From Salvelinus alpinus (Eukaryota > Chordata > Actinopteri > Salmoniformes > Salmonidae): a DNA stretch of 64,000 bases. The stretch covers positions 71,705,730 through 71,769,729 of the forward strand of contig NC_092091.1 of NCBI RefSeq assembly GCF_045679555.1, read 5' to 3'. Shown here in pieces: positions 14,001 through 28,739 of this stretch; positions within the stretch are counted from its first letter, which is position 1; each line of letters opens with the position of its first letter. The position numbers and the translations under genes were made by a program. The notes under the pieces were generated by a model, which was not told where the DNA came from, did not search any database, and was given only the letters and a program-made list of their open reading frames with translations.

Positions 14001-16613
14001 GTTTGCTGTCTTTCCACAGGTTAACTGTCATAACAACTGTCATAACGTCTACTGTCTATCCACAGGTAAACTGTCATAACATATACTGTCTAGCCACGGA
14101 TTACCTGTCACAACGTCTACTGTCTATCCACAGGTTAACTGTCATAACAGCTACTGTCTATCCACAGGTTAACTGTCATAACATCTACTGTCCATCCATA
14201 GGTTAACTGTCATAACATCTACTGTCTATCCACAGGTTAACTGTCATAACATCTACTGTCTATCCACAGGTTAACTGTCATAACATCTACTGTCTGTCCA
14301 CAGGTTAACTGTCATAACATCTACTGTCTATCCACAGGTTAACTGTCATAACATCTACTGTCTATCCACAGGTTAACTGTCATAACATCTACTGTCTATC
14401 CACAGATTACCTGTCACAACATATACTGTCTATCCACAGGTTAACTGTCATAACATCTACTGTCTACCCACATGTTAACTCTCATAACGTCTACTGTCCA
14501 TCCACAGGTTAACTGTCATAACATCTACTGTCTATCCACAGGTTAACTGTCATAACATCTACTGTCTATCCACAGGTTAACTGTCATAGCATCTGCCATC
14601 TATCCACAGGTTAACTGTCATAATGTCTGCTGTCTATCCACAGGTTAACTGTCATAACATCTACTGTCTATCCACAGGTTAACTGTCATAACATCTACTG
14701 TCTAGCCACAGGTTAACTGTCACAATATCTGCTGTCTATCCACAGGTTAACTGTCACAACATCTACTGTCTATCCACAGGTTAACTGTCATAGCATCTGC
14801 CGTCTATCCCCAGACTAATTGTCAAAACATCTACTGTCTATCCACGGGTTAACTGTCATAACGTCTAATGTCTATCCACAAGTTAACTGTCATAATGTCT
14901 GCTGTCTATCCACAGGTTAACTGTCATAACATCTACTGTCTATCCACAGGTTAACTGTCATAACATCTACTGTCTAGCCACAGGTTAACTGTCATAACAT
15001 CTACTGTCAATCCACAGGTTAACTGTCATAACATCTACTGTCTATCCACAGGTTAACTGTCATAACGTCTACTGTCTATCCACAGGCTAATTGTCATAAC
15101 AGCTACTGTATATCCACAGATTAACTGCCATAACGTCTGCTGTCTATCCACAGGTTAACTGCCATAGCATCTGCCATCTATCCACAGGTTAACTGTCATA
15201 ACATCTACTGTCTATCCACAGGTTAACTGTCATAACATCTACTGTCTGTCCACAGGTTAACTGTCATAACATCTACTGTCTATCCACAGGTTAACTGTCA
15301 TAACATCTACTGTCTATCCACAAATTAACTGTCATAACATCTACTGTCTATCCACAGATTACCTGTCACAACATCTACTGTCTATCCACAGGTTAACTGT
15401 CATAACATCTACTGTCTACCCACAGGTTAACTGTCATAACGTCTACTGTCCATCCACAGGTTAACTGTCATTAAAATCTACTGTCTATCCACAGATTACC
15501 TGTCACAACATCTACTGTCTATCCACAGGTTAACTGTCATAGCATCTGCCATCTATCCACAGGTTAACTGTCATAACGTCTGCTGTCTATCCACAGATTA
15601 CCTGTCACAACGTCTACTGTCCATCCACAGGTTAACTGTCATAACGTCTACTGTCCATCCACAGGTTAACTGTCACAATATCTGCTGTCTATCCACAGGT
15701 TAACTGTCACAACATCTACTGTCTATCCACAGGTTAACTGTCATAGCATCTGCCGTCTATCCCCAGACGAATTGTCAAAACATCTACTGTCTATCCACGG
15801 GTTAACTGTCATAACGTCTAATGTCTATCCACAGGTTAACTGTCATAATGTCTGCTGTCTATCCACAGGTTAACTGTCATAACATCTACTGTCTATCCAC
15901 AGGTTAACTGTCATAACATCTACTGTCTAGCCACAGGTTAACTGTCATAACATCTACTGTCTAGCCACAGGTTAACTGTCACAATATCTGCTGTCTATCC
16001 ACAGGTTAACTGTCATAACATCTACTGTCTATCCACAGGTTAACTGTCATAACATCTACTGTCTAGCCACAGGTTAACTGTCATAACATCTACTGTCTAG
16101 CCACAGGTTAACTGTCACAATATCTGCTGTCTATCCACAGGTTAACTGTCACAACATCTACTGTCTATCCACAGGTTAACTGTCATAGCATCTGCCGTCT
16201 ATCCCCAGACTAATTGTCAAAACATCTACTGTCTATCCACGGGTTAACTGTCATAACGTCTAATGTCTATCCACAGGTTAACTGTCATAATGTCTGCTGT
16301 CTATCCACAGGTTAACTGTCATAACATCTACTGTCTATCCACAGGTTAACTGTCAAAACATCTACTGTCTAGCCACAGGTTAACTGTCATAACATCTACT
16401 GTCAATCCACAGGTTAACTGTCATAACATCTACTGTCTATCCACAGGTTAACTGTCATAACGTCTACTGTCTATCCACAGGCTAATTGTCATAACAGCTA
16501 CTGTATATCCACAGATTAACTGCCATAACGTCTGCTGTCTATCCACATGTTAACTGTCATAATATCTACTGTCTATGCACAGGTTAACTGTCACAATATC
16601 TGCTGTCTATCCA
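8021..16613 (+). repeat. higher-order repeat, period 2.80-2.94 kb
   Basis: A strongly diverged monomer containing GCATAACTTTCAAAA recurs at 8021, 10820, 13677 and 16614, giving periods of 2,799, 2,857 and 2,937 bp. An independent marker, the 35-bp monomer with CATTAAAATCT, gives the same distances (9675, 12532, 15469: 2,857 and 2,937). The 2,857 and 2,937 forms differ by exactly one 34-bp plus one 46-bp monomer, missing near 11,129 and present near 13,987. The order of variant monomers matches between copies wherever I compared them. Confidence 0.85.
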
Positions 16614-17400
16614 CAGCATAACTTTCAAAAGATCTACTGTCTGGCCACAGGTTAACTGTCATAGCATCTGCTCCCTATCCACAGATTAACTGTTATAACG
16701 TCTGCTGTCTATCCACAGATTACCTGTCACAACGTCTACTGTCTATCCACAGGTTAACTGTCATATAATCTACTGTCTATCCACAGGTTAACTGTCATAA
16801 CGTCTACTGTCTATCCACAGGTTAACTGTCATAACGTCTACTGTCTATCCACAGGTTAACTGTCATAACATCTACTGTCTGTCCACAGATTAACTGTCAT
16901 AACATCTACTGTCTATCCACAGGTTAACTGTCATAATGTTTGCTGTCTTTCCACAGGTTAACTGTCATAACAACTGTCATAACGTCTACTGTCTATCCAC
17001 AGGTAAACTGTCATAACATATACTGTCTAGCCACGGATTACCTGTCACAACGTCTACTGTCTATCCACAGGTTAACTGTCATAACAGCTACTGTCTATCC
17101 ACAGGTTAACTGTCATAACATCTACTGTCCATCCATAGGTTAACTGTCATAACATCTACTGTCTATCCACAGGTTAACTGTCATAACATCTACTGTCTAT
17201 CCACAGGTTAACTGTCATAACATCTACTGTCTGTCCACAGGTTAACTGTCATAACATCTACTGTCTATCCACAGGTTAACTGTCATAACATCTACTGTCT
17301 ATCCACAGGTTAACTGTCATAACATCTACTGTCTATCCACAGATTACCTGTCACAACATATACTGTCTATCCACAGGTTAACTGTCATAACATCTACTGT

Positions 17401-20400
17401 CTACCCACATGTTAACTCTCATAACGTCTACTGTCCATCCACAGGTTAACTGTCATAACATCTACTGTCTATCCACAGGTTAACTGTCATAACATCTACT
17501 GTCTATCCACAGGTTAACTGTCATAGCATCTGCCATCTATCCACAGGTTAACTGTCATAACGTCTGCTGTCTATCCACAGATTACCTGTCACAACGTCTA
17601 CTGTCCATCCACAGGTTAACTGTCATAACGTCTACTGTCCATCCACAGGTTAACTGTCATAACCTACTGTCCATCCACAGGTTAACTGTCATAACGTCTA
17701 CTGTCCATCCACAGGTTAACTGTCATAACCTACTGTCTATCCACAGGTTAACTGTTATAACATCTACTGTCTATCCACAGATTACCTGTCACAACATCTA
17801 CTGTCTATCCACAGGTTAACTGCCATAGCATCTGCCATCTATCCACAGGTTAACTGTCATAACATCTACTGTCTATCCACAGGTTAACTGTCATAACATC
17901 TACTGTCTGTCCACAGGTTAACTGTCATAACATCTACTGTCTATCCACAGGTTAACTGTCAAAACATCTACTGTCTATCCACAGGTTAACTGTCATAACA
18001 TCTACTGTCTATCCACAGATTACCTGTCACAACATCTACTGTCTATCCACAGGTTAACTGTCAAAACATCTACTGTCTATCCACAGGTTAACTGTCATAA
18101 CATCTACTGTCTATCCACAGATTACCTGTCACAACATCTACTGTCTATCCACAGGTTAACTGTCATAACATCTACTGTCTACCCACATGTTAACTCTCAT
18201 AACGTCTACTGTCCATCCACAGGTTAACTGTCATAACATCTACTGTCTATCCACAGGTTAACTGTCATAACATCTACTGTCTATCCACAGGTTAACTGTC
18301 ATAGCATCTGCCATCTATCCACAGGTTAACTGTCATAACGTCTGCTGTCTATCCACAGATTACCTGTCACAACGTCTACTGTCCATCCACAGGTTAACTG
18401 TCATAACGTCTACTGTCCATCCACAGGTTAACTGTCATAACCTACTGTCCATCCACAGGTTAACTGTCATAACGTCTACTGTCCATCCACAGGTTAACTG
18501 TCATAACCTACTGTCTATCCACAGGTTAACTGTTATAACATCTACTGTCTATCCACAGATTACCTGTCACAACATCTACTGTCTATCCACAGGTTAACTG
18601 CCATAGCATCTGCCATCTATCCACAGGTTAACTGTCATAACATCTACTGTCTATCCACAGGTTAACTGTCATAACATCTACTGTCTGTCCACAGGTTAAC
18701 TGTCATAACATCTACTGTCTATCCACAGGTTAACTGTCAAAACATCTACTGTCTATCCACAGGTTAACTGTCATAACATCTACTGTCTATCCACAGGTTA
18801 ACTGTCATAACATCTACTGTCTATCCACAGGTTAACTGTCATAACATCTACTGTCTGTCCACAGGTTAACTGTCATAACATCTACTGTCTATCCACAGGT
18901 TAACTGTCATAACATCTACTGTCTATCCACAGGTTAACTGTCATAACATCTACTGTCTATCCACAGATTACCTGTCACAACATATACTGTCTATCCACAG
19001 GTTAACTGTCATAACATCTACTGTCTACCCACATGTTAACTCTCATAACGTCTACTGTCCATCCACAGGTTAACTGTCATAACATCTACTGTCTATCCAC
19101 AGGTTAACTGTCATAACATCTACTGTCTATCCACAGGTTAACTGTCATAGCATCTGCCATCTATCCACAGGTTAACTGTCATAACGTCTGCTGTCTATCC
19201 ACAGATTACCTGTCACAACGTCTACTGTCCATCCACAGGTTAACTGTCATAACGTCTACTGTCCATCCACAGGTTAACTGTCATAACCTACTGTCCATCC
19301 ACAGGTTAACTGTCATAACGTCTACTGTCCATCCACAGGTTAACTGTCATAACCTACTGTCTATCCACAGGTTAACTGTTATAACATCTACTGTCTATCC
19401 ACAGATTACCTGTCACAACATCTACTGTCTATCCACAGGTTAACTGCCATAGCATCTGCCATCTATCCACAGGTTAACTGTCATAACATCTACTGTCTAT
19501 CCACAGGTTAACTGTCATAACATCTACTGTCTGTCCACAGGTTAACTGTCATAACATCTACTGTCTATCCACAGGTTAACTGTCAAAACATCTACTGTCT
19601 ATCCACAGGTTAACTGTCATAACATCTACTGTCTATCCACAGATTACCTGTCACAACATCTACTGTCTATCCACAGGTTAACTGTCAAAACATCTACTGT
19701 CTATCCACAGGTTAACTGTCATAACATCTACTGTCTATCCACAGATTACCTGTCACAACATCTACTGTCTATCCACAGGTTAACTGTCATAACATCTACT
19801 GTCTACCCACATGTTAACTCTCATAACGTCTACTGTCCATCCACAGGTTAACTGTCATAACATCTACTGTCTATCCACAGGTTAACTGTCATAACATCTA
19901 CTGTCTATCCACAGGTTAACTGTCATAGCATCTGCCATCTATCCACAGGTTAACTGTCATAACGTCTGCTGTCTATCCACAGATTACCTGTCACAACGTC
20001 TACTGTCCATCCACAGGTTAACTGTCATAACGTCTACTGTCCATCCACAGGTTAACTGTCATAACCTACTGTCCATCCACAGGTTAACTGTCATAACGTC
20101 TACTGTCCATCCACAGGTTAACTGTCATAACCTACTGTCTATCCACAGGTTAACTGTTATAACATCTACTGTCTATCCACAGATTACCTGTCACAACATC
20201 TACTGTCTATCCACAGGTTAACTGCCATAGCATCTGCCATCTATCCACAGGTTAACTGTCATAACATCTACTGTCTATCCACAGGTTAACTGTCATAACA
20301 TCTACTGTCTGTCCACAGGTTAACTGTCATAACATCTACTGTCTATCCACAGGTTAACTGTCAAAACATCTACTGTCTATCCACAGGTTAACTGTCATAA

Positions 20401-20580
20401 CATCTACTGTCTATCCACAGATTACCTGTCACAACATCTACTGTCTATCCACAGGTTAACTGTCAAAACATCTACTGTCTATCCACAGGTTAACTGTCAT
20501 AACATCTACTGTCTATCCACAGATTACCTGTCACAACATCTACTGTCTATCCACAGGTTAACTGTCATAACATCTACTGT
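17401..20580 (+). repeat. higher-order repeat, period 778 bp (23 monomers)
   Basis: The variant CTACCCACATGTTAACTCTC starts at 17401, 18179, 19025 and 19803, and a related CTACCCACAGG form starts at 20581. Spacings are 778, 846, 778 and 778 bp. 778 equals 23 monomers with two of the 32-bp type (AACCTACTG instead of AACGTCTACTG). 846 is the same block plus two 34-bp monomers. The pair 778+846 is itself repeated. Confidence 0.8.
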
Positions 20581-23281
20581 CTACCCACAGGTTAACTGTC
20601 ATAACGTCTACTGTCCATCCACAGGTTAACTGTCATAACATCTACTGTCTATCCACAGATTACCTGTCACAACATCTACTGTCTATCCACAGGTTAACTG
20701 TCATAGCATCTACCATCCATCCACAGGTTAACTGTCACAATATCTGCTGTCTATCCACAGGTTAACTGTCACAACATCTACTGTCTATCCACAGGTTAAC
20801 TGTCATAGCATCTGCCGTCTATCCCCAGACTAATTGTCAAAACATCTACTGTCTATCCACGGGTTAACTGTCATAACGTCTAATGTCTATCCACAGGTTA
20901 ACTGTCATAATGTCTGCTGTCTATCCACAGGTTAACTGTCATAACATCTACTGTCTATCCACAGGTTAACTGTCATAACATCTACTGTCTAGCCACAGGT
21001 TAACTGTCATAACATCTACTGTTATTCCACAGGTTAACTGTCATAACATCTACTGTCTATCCACAGGTTAACTGTCATAACGTCTACTGTCTATCCACAG
21101 GCTAATTGTCATAACAGCTACTGTATATCCACAGATTAACTGTCATAACGTCTGCTGTCTATCCACATGTTAACTGTCATAATATCTACTGTCTATGCAC
21201 AGGTTAACTGTCACAATATCTGCTGTCTATCCACAGCATAACTTTCAAAAGATCTACTGTCTGGCCACAGGTTAACTGTCATAGCATCTGCTCTCTATCC
21301 ACAGATTAACTGTTATAACGTCTGCTGTCTATCCACAGATTACCTGTCACAACGTCTACTGTCTATCCACAGGTTAACTGTCATATAATCTACTGTCTAT
21401 CCACAGGTTAACTGTCATAACGTCTACTGTCTATCCACAGGTTAACTGTCATAACGTCTACTGTCTATCCACAGGTTAACTGTCATAACATCTACTGTCT
21501 GTCCACAGATTAACTGTCATAACATCTACTGTCTATCCACAGGTTAACTGTCATAATATTTGCTGTCTATCCACAGGTTAACTGTCATAACAACTGTCAT
21601 AACGTCTACTGTCTATCCACAGGTAAACTGTCATAACATATACTGTCTAGCCACGGATTACCTGTCACAACGTCTACTGTCTATCCACAGGTTAAATGTC
21701 ATAACGTCTGCTGTCTATCCACAGATTACCTGTCACAACGTCTACTGTCTATCCACAGGTTAACTGTCATATAATCTACTGTCTATCCACAGGTTAACTG
21801 TCATAACGTCTACTGTCTATCCACAGGTTAACTGTCATAACGTCTACTGTCTATCCACATGTTAACTCTCATAACGTCTACTGTCCATCCACAGGTTAAC
21901 TGTCATAACATCTACTGTCTATCCACAGGTTAACTGTCATAACATCTACTGTCTATCCACAGGTTAACTGTCATAGCATCTGCCATCTATCCACAGGTTA
22001 ACTGTCATAACGTCTGCTGTCTATCCACAGATTACCTGTCACAACGTCTACTGTCCATCCACAGGTTAACTGTCATAACGTCTACTGTCCATCCACAGGT
22101 TAACTGTCATAACCTACTGTCCATCCACAGGTTAACTGTCATAACGTCTACTGTCCATCCACAGGTTAACTGTCATAACCTACTGTCTATCCACAGGTTA
22201 ACTGTTATAACATCTACTGTCTATCCACAGATTACCTGTCACAACATCTACTGTCTATCCACAGGTTAACTGCCATAGCATCTGCCATCTATCCACAGGT
22301 TAACTGTCATAACATCTACTGTCTATCCACAGGTTAACTGTCATAACATCTACTGTCTGTCCACAGGTTAACTGTCATAACATCTACTGTCTATCCACAG
22401 GTTAACTGTCAAAACATCTACTGTCTATCCACAGGTTAACTGTCATAACATCTACTGTCTATCCACAGATTACCTGTCACAACATCTACTGTCTATCCAC
22501 AGGTTAACTGTCATAACATCTACTGTCTACCCACAGGTTAACTGTCATAACGTCTACTGTCCATCCACAGGTTAACTGTCATAACATCTACTGTCTATCC
22601 ACAGATTACCTGTCACAACATCTACTGTCTATCCACAGGTTAACTGTCATAGCATCTACCATCTATCCACAGGTTAACTGTCATAACGTCTGCTGTCTAT
22701 CCACAGATTACCTGTCACAACGTCTACTGTCCATCCACAGGTTAACTGTCATAACGTCTACTGTCCATCCACAGGTTAACTGTCACAATATCTGCTGTCT
22801 ATCCACAGGTTAACTGTCACAACATCTACTGTCTATCCACAGGTTAACTGTCATAGCATCTGCCGTCTATCCCCAGACTAATTGTCAAAACATCTACTGT
22901 CTATCCACGGGTTAACTGTCATAACGTCTAATGTCTATCCACAGGTTAACTGTCATAATGTCTGCTGTCTATCCACAGGTTAACTGTCATAACATCTACT
23001 GTCTATCCACAGGTTAACTGTCATAACATCTACTGTCTAGCCACAGGTTAACTGTCATAACATCTACTGTTATTCCACAGGTTAACTGTCATAACATCTA
23101 CTGTCTATCCACAGGTTAACTGTCATAACGTCTACTGTCTATCCACAGGCTAATTGTCATAACAGCTACTGTATATCCACAGATTAACTGTCATAACGTC
23201 TGCTGTCTATCCACATGTTAACTGTCATAATATCTACTGTCTATGCACAGGTTAACTGTCACAATATCTGCTGTCTATCCA

Positions 23282-25459
23282 CAGCATAACTTTCAAAAGA
23301 TCTACTGTCTGGCCACAGGTTAACTGTCATAGCATCTGCTCTCTATCCACAGATTAACTGTTATAACGTCTGCTGTCTATCCACAGATTACCTGTCACAA
23401 CGTCTACTGTCTATCCACAGGTTAACTGTCATATAATCTACTGTCTATCCACAGGTTAACTGTCATAACGTCTACTGTCTATCCACAGGTTAACTGTCAT
23501 AACGTCTACTGTCTATCCACAGGTTAACTGTCATAACATCTACTGTCTGTCCACAGATTAACTGTCATAACATCTACTGTCTATCCACAGGTTAACTGTC
23601 ATAATATTTGCTGTCTATCCACAGGTTAACTGTCATAACAACTGTCATAACGTCTACTGTCTATCCACAGGTAAACTGTCATAACATATACTGTCTAGCC
23701 ACGGATTACCTGTCACAACGTCTACTGTCTATCCACAGGTTAAATGTCATAACGTCTACTGTCTATCCACAAGTTAACTGTCATAACGTCTACTGTCTAT
23801 CCACAGGTTAACTGTCATAACGTCTACTGTCTATCCACAGGTTAACTGTCATAACGTCTACTGTCTATCCACAGGCTAATTGTCATAACAGCTACTGTAT
23901 ATCCACAGATTAACTGTCATAACGTCTGCTGTCTATCCACATGTTAACTGTCATAATATCTACTGTCTATGCACAGGTTAACTGTCACAATATCTGCTGT
24001 CTATCCACAGCATAACTTTCAAAAGATCTACTGTCTGGCCACAGGTTAACTGTCATAGCATCTGCTCTCTATCCACAGATTAACTGTTATAACGTCTGCT
24101 GTCTATCCACAGATTACCTGTCACAACGTCTACTGTCTATCCACAGGTTAACTGTCATATAATCTACTGTCTATCCACAGGTTAACTGTCATAACGTCTA
24201 CTGTCTATCCACAGGTTAACTGTCATAACGTCTACTGTCTATCCACAGGTTAACTGTCATAACATCTACTGTCTGTCCACAGATTAACTGTCATAACATC
24301 TACTGTCTATCCACAGGTTAACTGTCATAATATTTGCTGTCTATCCACAGGTTAACTGTCATAACAACTGTCATAACGTCTACTGTCTATCCACAGGTAA
24401 ACTGTCATAACATATACTGTCTAGCCACGGATTACCTGTCACAACGTCTACTGTCTATCCACAGGTTAAATGTCATAACGTCTACTGTCTATCCACAAGT
24501 TAACTGTCATAACGTCTACTGTCTATCCACAGGTTAACTGTCATAACGTCTACTGTCTATCCACAGGTTAACTGTCATAATGTCTACTGTCTATCCACAG
24601 GCTAATTGTCATAACAGCTACTGTATATCCACAGATTAACTGTCATAACGTCTGCTGTCTATCCACATGTTAACTGTCATAATATCTACTGTCTATGCAC
24701 AGGTTAACTGTCACAATATCTGCTGTCTATCCACAGCATAACTTTCAAAAGATCTACTGTCTGGCCACAGGTTAACTGTCATAGCATCTGCTCTCTATCC
24801 ACAGATTAACTGTTATAACGTCTGCTGTCTATCCACAGATTACCTGTCACAACGTCTACTGTCTATCCACAGGTTAACTGTCATATAATCTACTGTCTAT
24901 CCACAGGTTAACTGTCATAACGTCTACTGTCTATCCACAGGTTAACTGTCATATAATCTACTGTCTATCCACAGGTTAACTGTCATAACGTCTACTGTCT
25001 ATCCACATGTTAACTGTCATAACAACTGTCATAACGTCTACTGTCTATCCACAGGTAAACTGTCATAACATCTACTGTCTATCCACAGGGTAACTGTCAT
25101 AATGTTTGCTGTCTATCCACAGGTAAACTGTCATAACAACTGTCATAACGTCTACTGTCTATCCACAGGTAAACTGTCATAACATATACTGTCTAGCCAC
25201 GGATTACCTGTCACAACGTCTACTGTCTATCCACAGGTTAACTGTCATAACGTCTACTGTCTATCCACAGGTTAACTGTCATAACGTCTACTGTCTATCC
25301 ACAAGTTAACTGTCATAACGTCTACTGTCTATCCACAGGTTAACTGTCATAACGTCTACTGTCTATCCACATGTTAACTGTCATAATGTTTGCTGTCTAT
25401 CCACAGGTTAACTGTCATAACATATACTGTCTAGCCACGGATTACCTGTCACAATATCT
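23282..25459 (+). repeat. higher-order repeat, period 726 bp (21 monomers)
   Basis: The diverged anchor monomer recurs at 23282, 24008 and 24734, exactly 726 bp apart. 726 equals 20 monomers of 34 bp plus one of 46 bp. The same 726-bp spacing reappears singly at 28014/28740, 40456/41182, 46101/46827, 51042/51768 and 56113/56839. It is therefore a module reused inside larger repeats. After 24734 the pattern changes to the 1,362-type block, so the right limit is approximate. Confidence 0.8.
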
Positions 25460-25845
25460 ACTGTCTATCCACAGGTTAAATGTCACAACGTCTACTGTCT
25501 ATCCACAGGTTAACTGTCATAACATATACTGTCTAGCCACGGATTACCTGTCACAACGTCTACTGTCTATCCACAGGTTAAATGTCATAACGTCTACTGT
25601 CTATCCACAAGTTAACTGTCATAACGTCTACTGTCTATCCACAGGTTAACTGTCATAACGTCTACTGTCTATCCACAGGTTAACTGTCATAACGTCTACT
25701 GTCTATCCACAGGCTAATTGTCATAACAGCTACTGTATATCCACAGATTAACTGTCATAACGTCTGCTGTCTATCCACATGTTAACTGTCATAATATCTA
25801 CTGTCTATGCACAGGTTAACTGTCACAATATCTGCTGTCTATCCA

Positions 25846-27207
25846 CAGCATAACTTTCAAAAGATCTACTGTCTGGCCACAGGTTAACTGTCATAGCATC
25901 TGCTCTCTATCCACAGATTAACTGTTATAACGTCTGCTGTCTATCCACAGATTACCTGTCACAACGTCTACTGTCTATCCACAGGTTAACTGTCATATAA
26001 TCTACTGTCTATCCACAGGTTAACTGTCATAACGTCTACTGTCTATCCACAGGTTAACTGTCATATAATCTACTGTCTATCCACAGGTTAACTGTCATAA
26101 CGTCTACTGTCTATCCACATGTTAACTGTCATAACAACTGTCATAACGTCTACTGTCTATCCACAGGTAAACTGTCATAACATCTACTGTCTATCCACAG
26201 GGTAACTGTCATAATGTTTGCTGTCTATCCACAGGTAAACTGTCATAACAACTGTCATAACGTCTACTGTCTATCCACAGGTAAACTGTCATAACATATA
26301 CTGTCTAGCCACGGATTACCTGTCACAACGTCTACTGTCTATCCACAGGTTAACTGTCATAACGTCTACTGTCTATCCACAGGTTAACTGTCATAACGTC
26401 TACTGTCTATCCACAAGTTAACTGTCATAACGTCTACTGTCTATCCACAGGTTAACTGTCATAACGTCTACTGTCTATCCACATGTTAACTGTCATAATG
26501 TTTGCTGTCTATCCACAGGTTAACTGTCATAACATATACTGTCTAGCCACGGATTACCTGTCACAATATCTACTGTCTATCCACAGGTTAAATGTCACAA
26601 CGTCTACTGTCTATCCACAGGTTAACTGTCATATAATCTACTGTCTATCCACAGGTTAACTGTCATAACGTCTACTGTCTATCCACAGGTTAACTGTCAT
26701 AACGTCTACTGTCTATCCACAGGTTAACTGTCATAACATCTACTGTCTGTCCACAGATTAACTGTCATAACATCTACTGTCTATCCACAGGTTAACTGTC
26801 ATAATATTTGCTGTCTATCCACAGGTTAACTGTCATAACAACTGTCATAACGTCTACTGTCTATCCACAGGTAAACTGTCATAACATATACTGTCTAGCC
26901 ACGGATTACCTGTCACAACGTCTACTGTCTATCCACAGGTTAAATGTCATAACGTCTACTGTCTATCCACAAGTTAACTGTCATAACGTCTACTGTCTAT
27001 CCACAGGTTAACTGTCATAACGTCTACTGTCTATCCACAGGTTAACTGTCATAACGTCTACTGTCTATCCACAGGCTAATTGTCATAACAGCTACTGTAT
27101 ATCCACAGATTAACTGTCATAACGTCTGCTGTCTATCCACATGTTAACTGTCATAATATCTACTGTCTATGCACAGGTTAACTGTCACAATATCTGCTGT
27201 CTATCCA
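25846..27207 (+). repeat. 1,362-bp higher-order repeat, single copy before a 726-type interruption
   Basis: The anchor monomer at 25846 is followed 1,362 bp later by the next, at 27208. The block matches the order of variants in the three copies at 28740-32825. 1,362 equals 36 monomers of 34 bp plus three of 46 bp. It is followed by an 806-bp and then a 726-bp interval before the regular run resumes. Confidence 0.75.
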
Positions 27208-28739
27208 CAGCATAACTTTCAAAAGATCTACTGTCTGGCCACAGGTTAACTGTCATAGCATCTGCTCTCTATCCACAGATTAACTGTTATAACGTCTGCT
27301 GTCTATCCACAGATTACCTGTCACAACGTCTACTGTCTATCCACAGGTTAACTGTCATATAATCTACTGTCTATCCACAGGTTAACTGTCATAACGTCTA
27401 CTGTCTATCCACAGGTTAACTGTCATATAATCTACTGTCTATCCACAGGTTAACTGTCATAACGTCTACTGTCTATCCACATGTTAACTGTCATAACAAC
27501 TGTCATAACGTCTACTGTCTATCCACAGGTAAACTGTCATAACATCTACTGTCTATCCACAGGGTAACTGTCATAATGTTTGCTGTCTATCCACAGGTAA
27601 ACTGTCATAACAACTGTCATAACGTCTACTGTCTATCCACAGGTAAACTGTCATAACATATACTGTCTAGCCACGGATTACCTGTCACAACGTCTACTGT
27701 CTATCCACAGGTTAACTGTCATAACGTCTACTGTCTATCCACAGGTTAACTGTCATAACGTCTACTGTCTATCCACAAGTTAACTGTCATAACGTCTACT
27801 GTCTATCCACAGGTTAACTGTCATAACGTCTACTGTCTATCCACAGGTTAACTGTCATAACGTCTACTGTCTATCCACAGGCTAATTGTCATAACAGCTA
27901 CTGTATATCCACAGATTAACTGTCATAACGTCTGCTGTCTATCCACATGTTAACTGTCATAATATCTACTGTCTATGCACAGGTTAACTGTCACAATATC
28001 TGCTGTCTATCCACAGCATAACTTTCAAAAGATCTACTGTCTGGCCACAGGTTAACTGTCATAGCATCTGCTCTCTATCCACAGATTAACTGTTATAACG
28101 TCTGCTGTCTATCCACAGATTACCTGTCACAACGTCTACTGTCTATCCACAGGTTAACTGTCATATAATCTACTGTCTATCCACAGGTTAACTGTCATAA
28201 CGTCTACTGTCTATCCACAGGTTAACTGTCATAACGTCTACTGTCTATCCACAGGTTAACTGTCATAACATCTACTGTCTGTCCACAGATTAACTGTCAT
28301 AACATCTACTGTCTATCCACAGGTTAACTGTCATAATATTTGCTGTCTATCCACAGGTTAACTGTCATAACAACTGTCATAACGTCTACTGTCTATCCAC
28401 AGGTAAACTGTCATAACATATACTGTCTAGCCACGGATTACCTGTCACAACGTCTACTGTCTATCCACAGGTTAAATGTCATAACGTCTACTGTCTATCC
28501 ACAAGTTAACTGTCATAACGTCTACTGTCTATCCACAGGTTAACTGTCATAACGTCTACTGTCTATCCACAGGTTAACTGTCATAACGTCTACTGTCTAT
28601 CCACAGGCTAATTGTCATAACAGCTACTGTATATCCACAGATTAACTGTCATAACGTCTGCTGTCTATCCACATGTTAACTGTCATAATATCTACTGTCT
28701 ATGCACAGGTTAACTGTCACAATATCTGCTGTCTATCCA

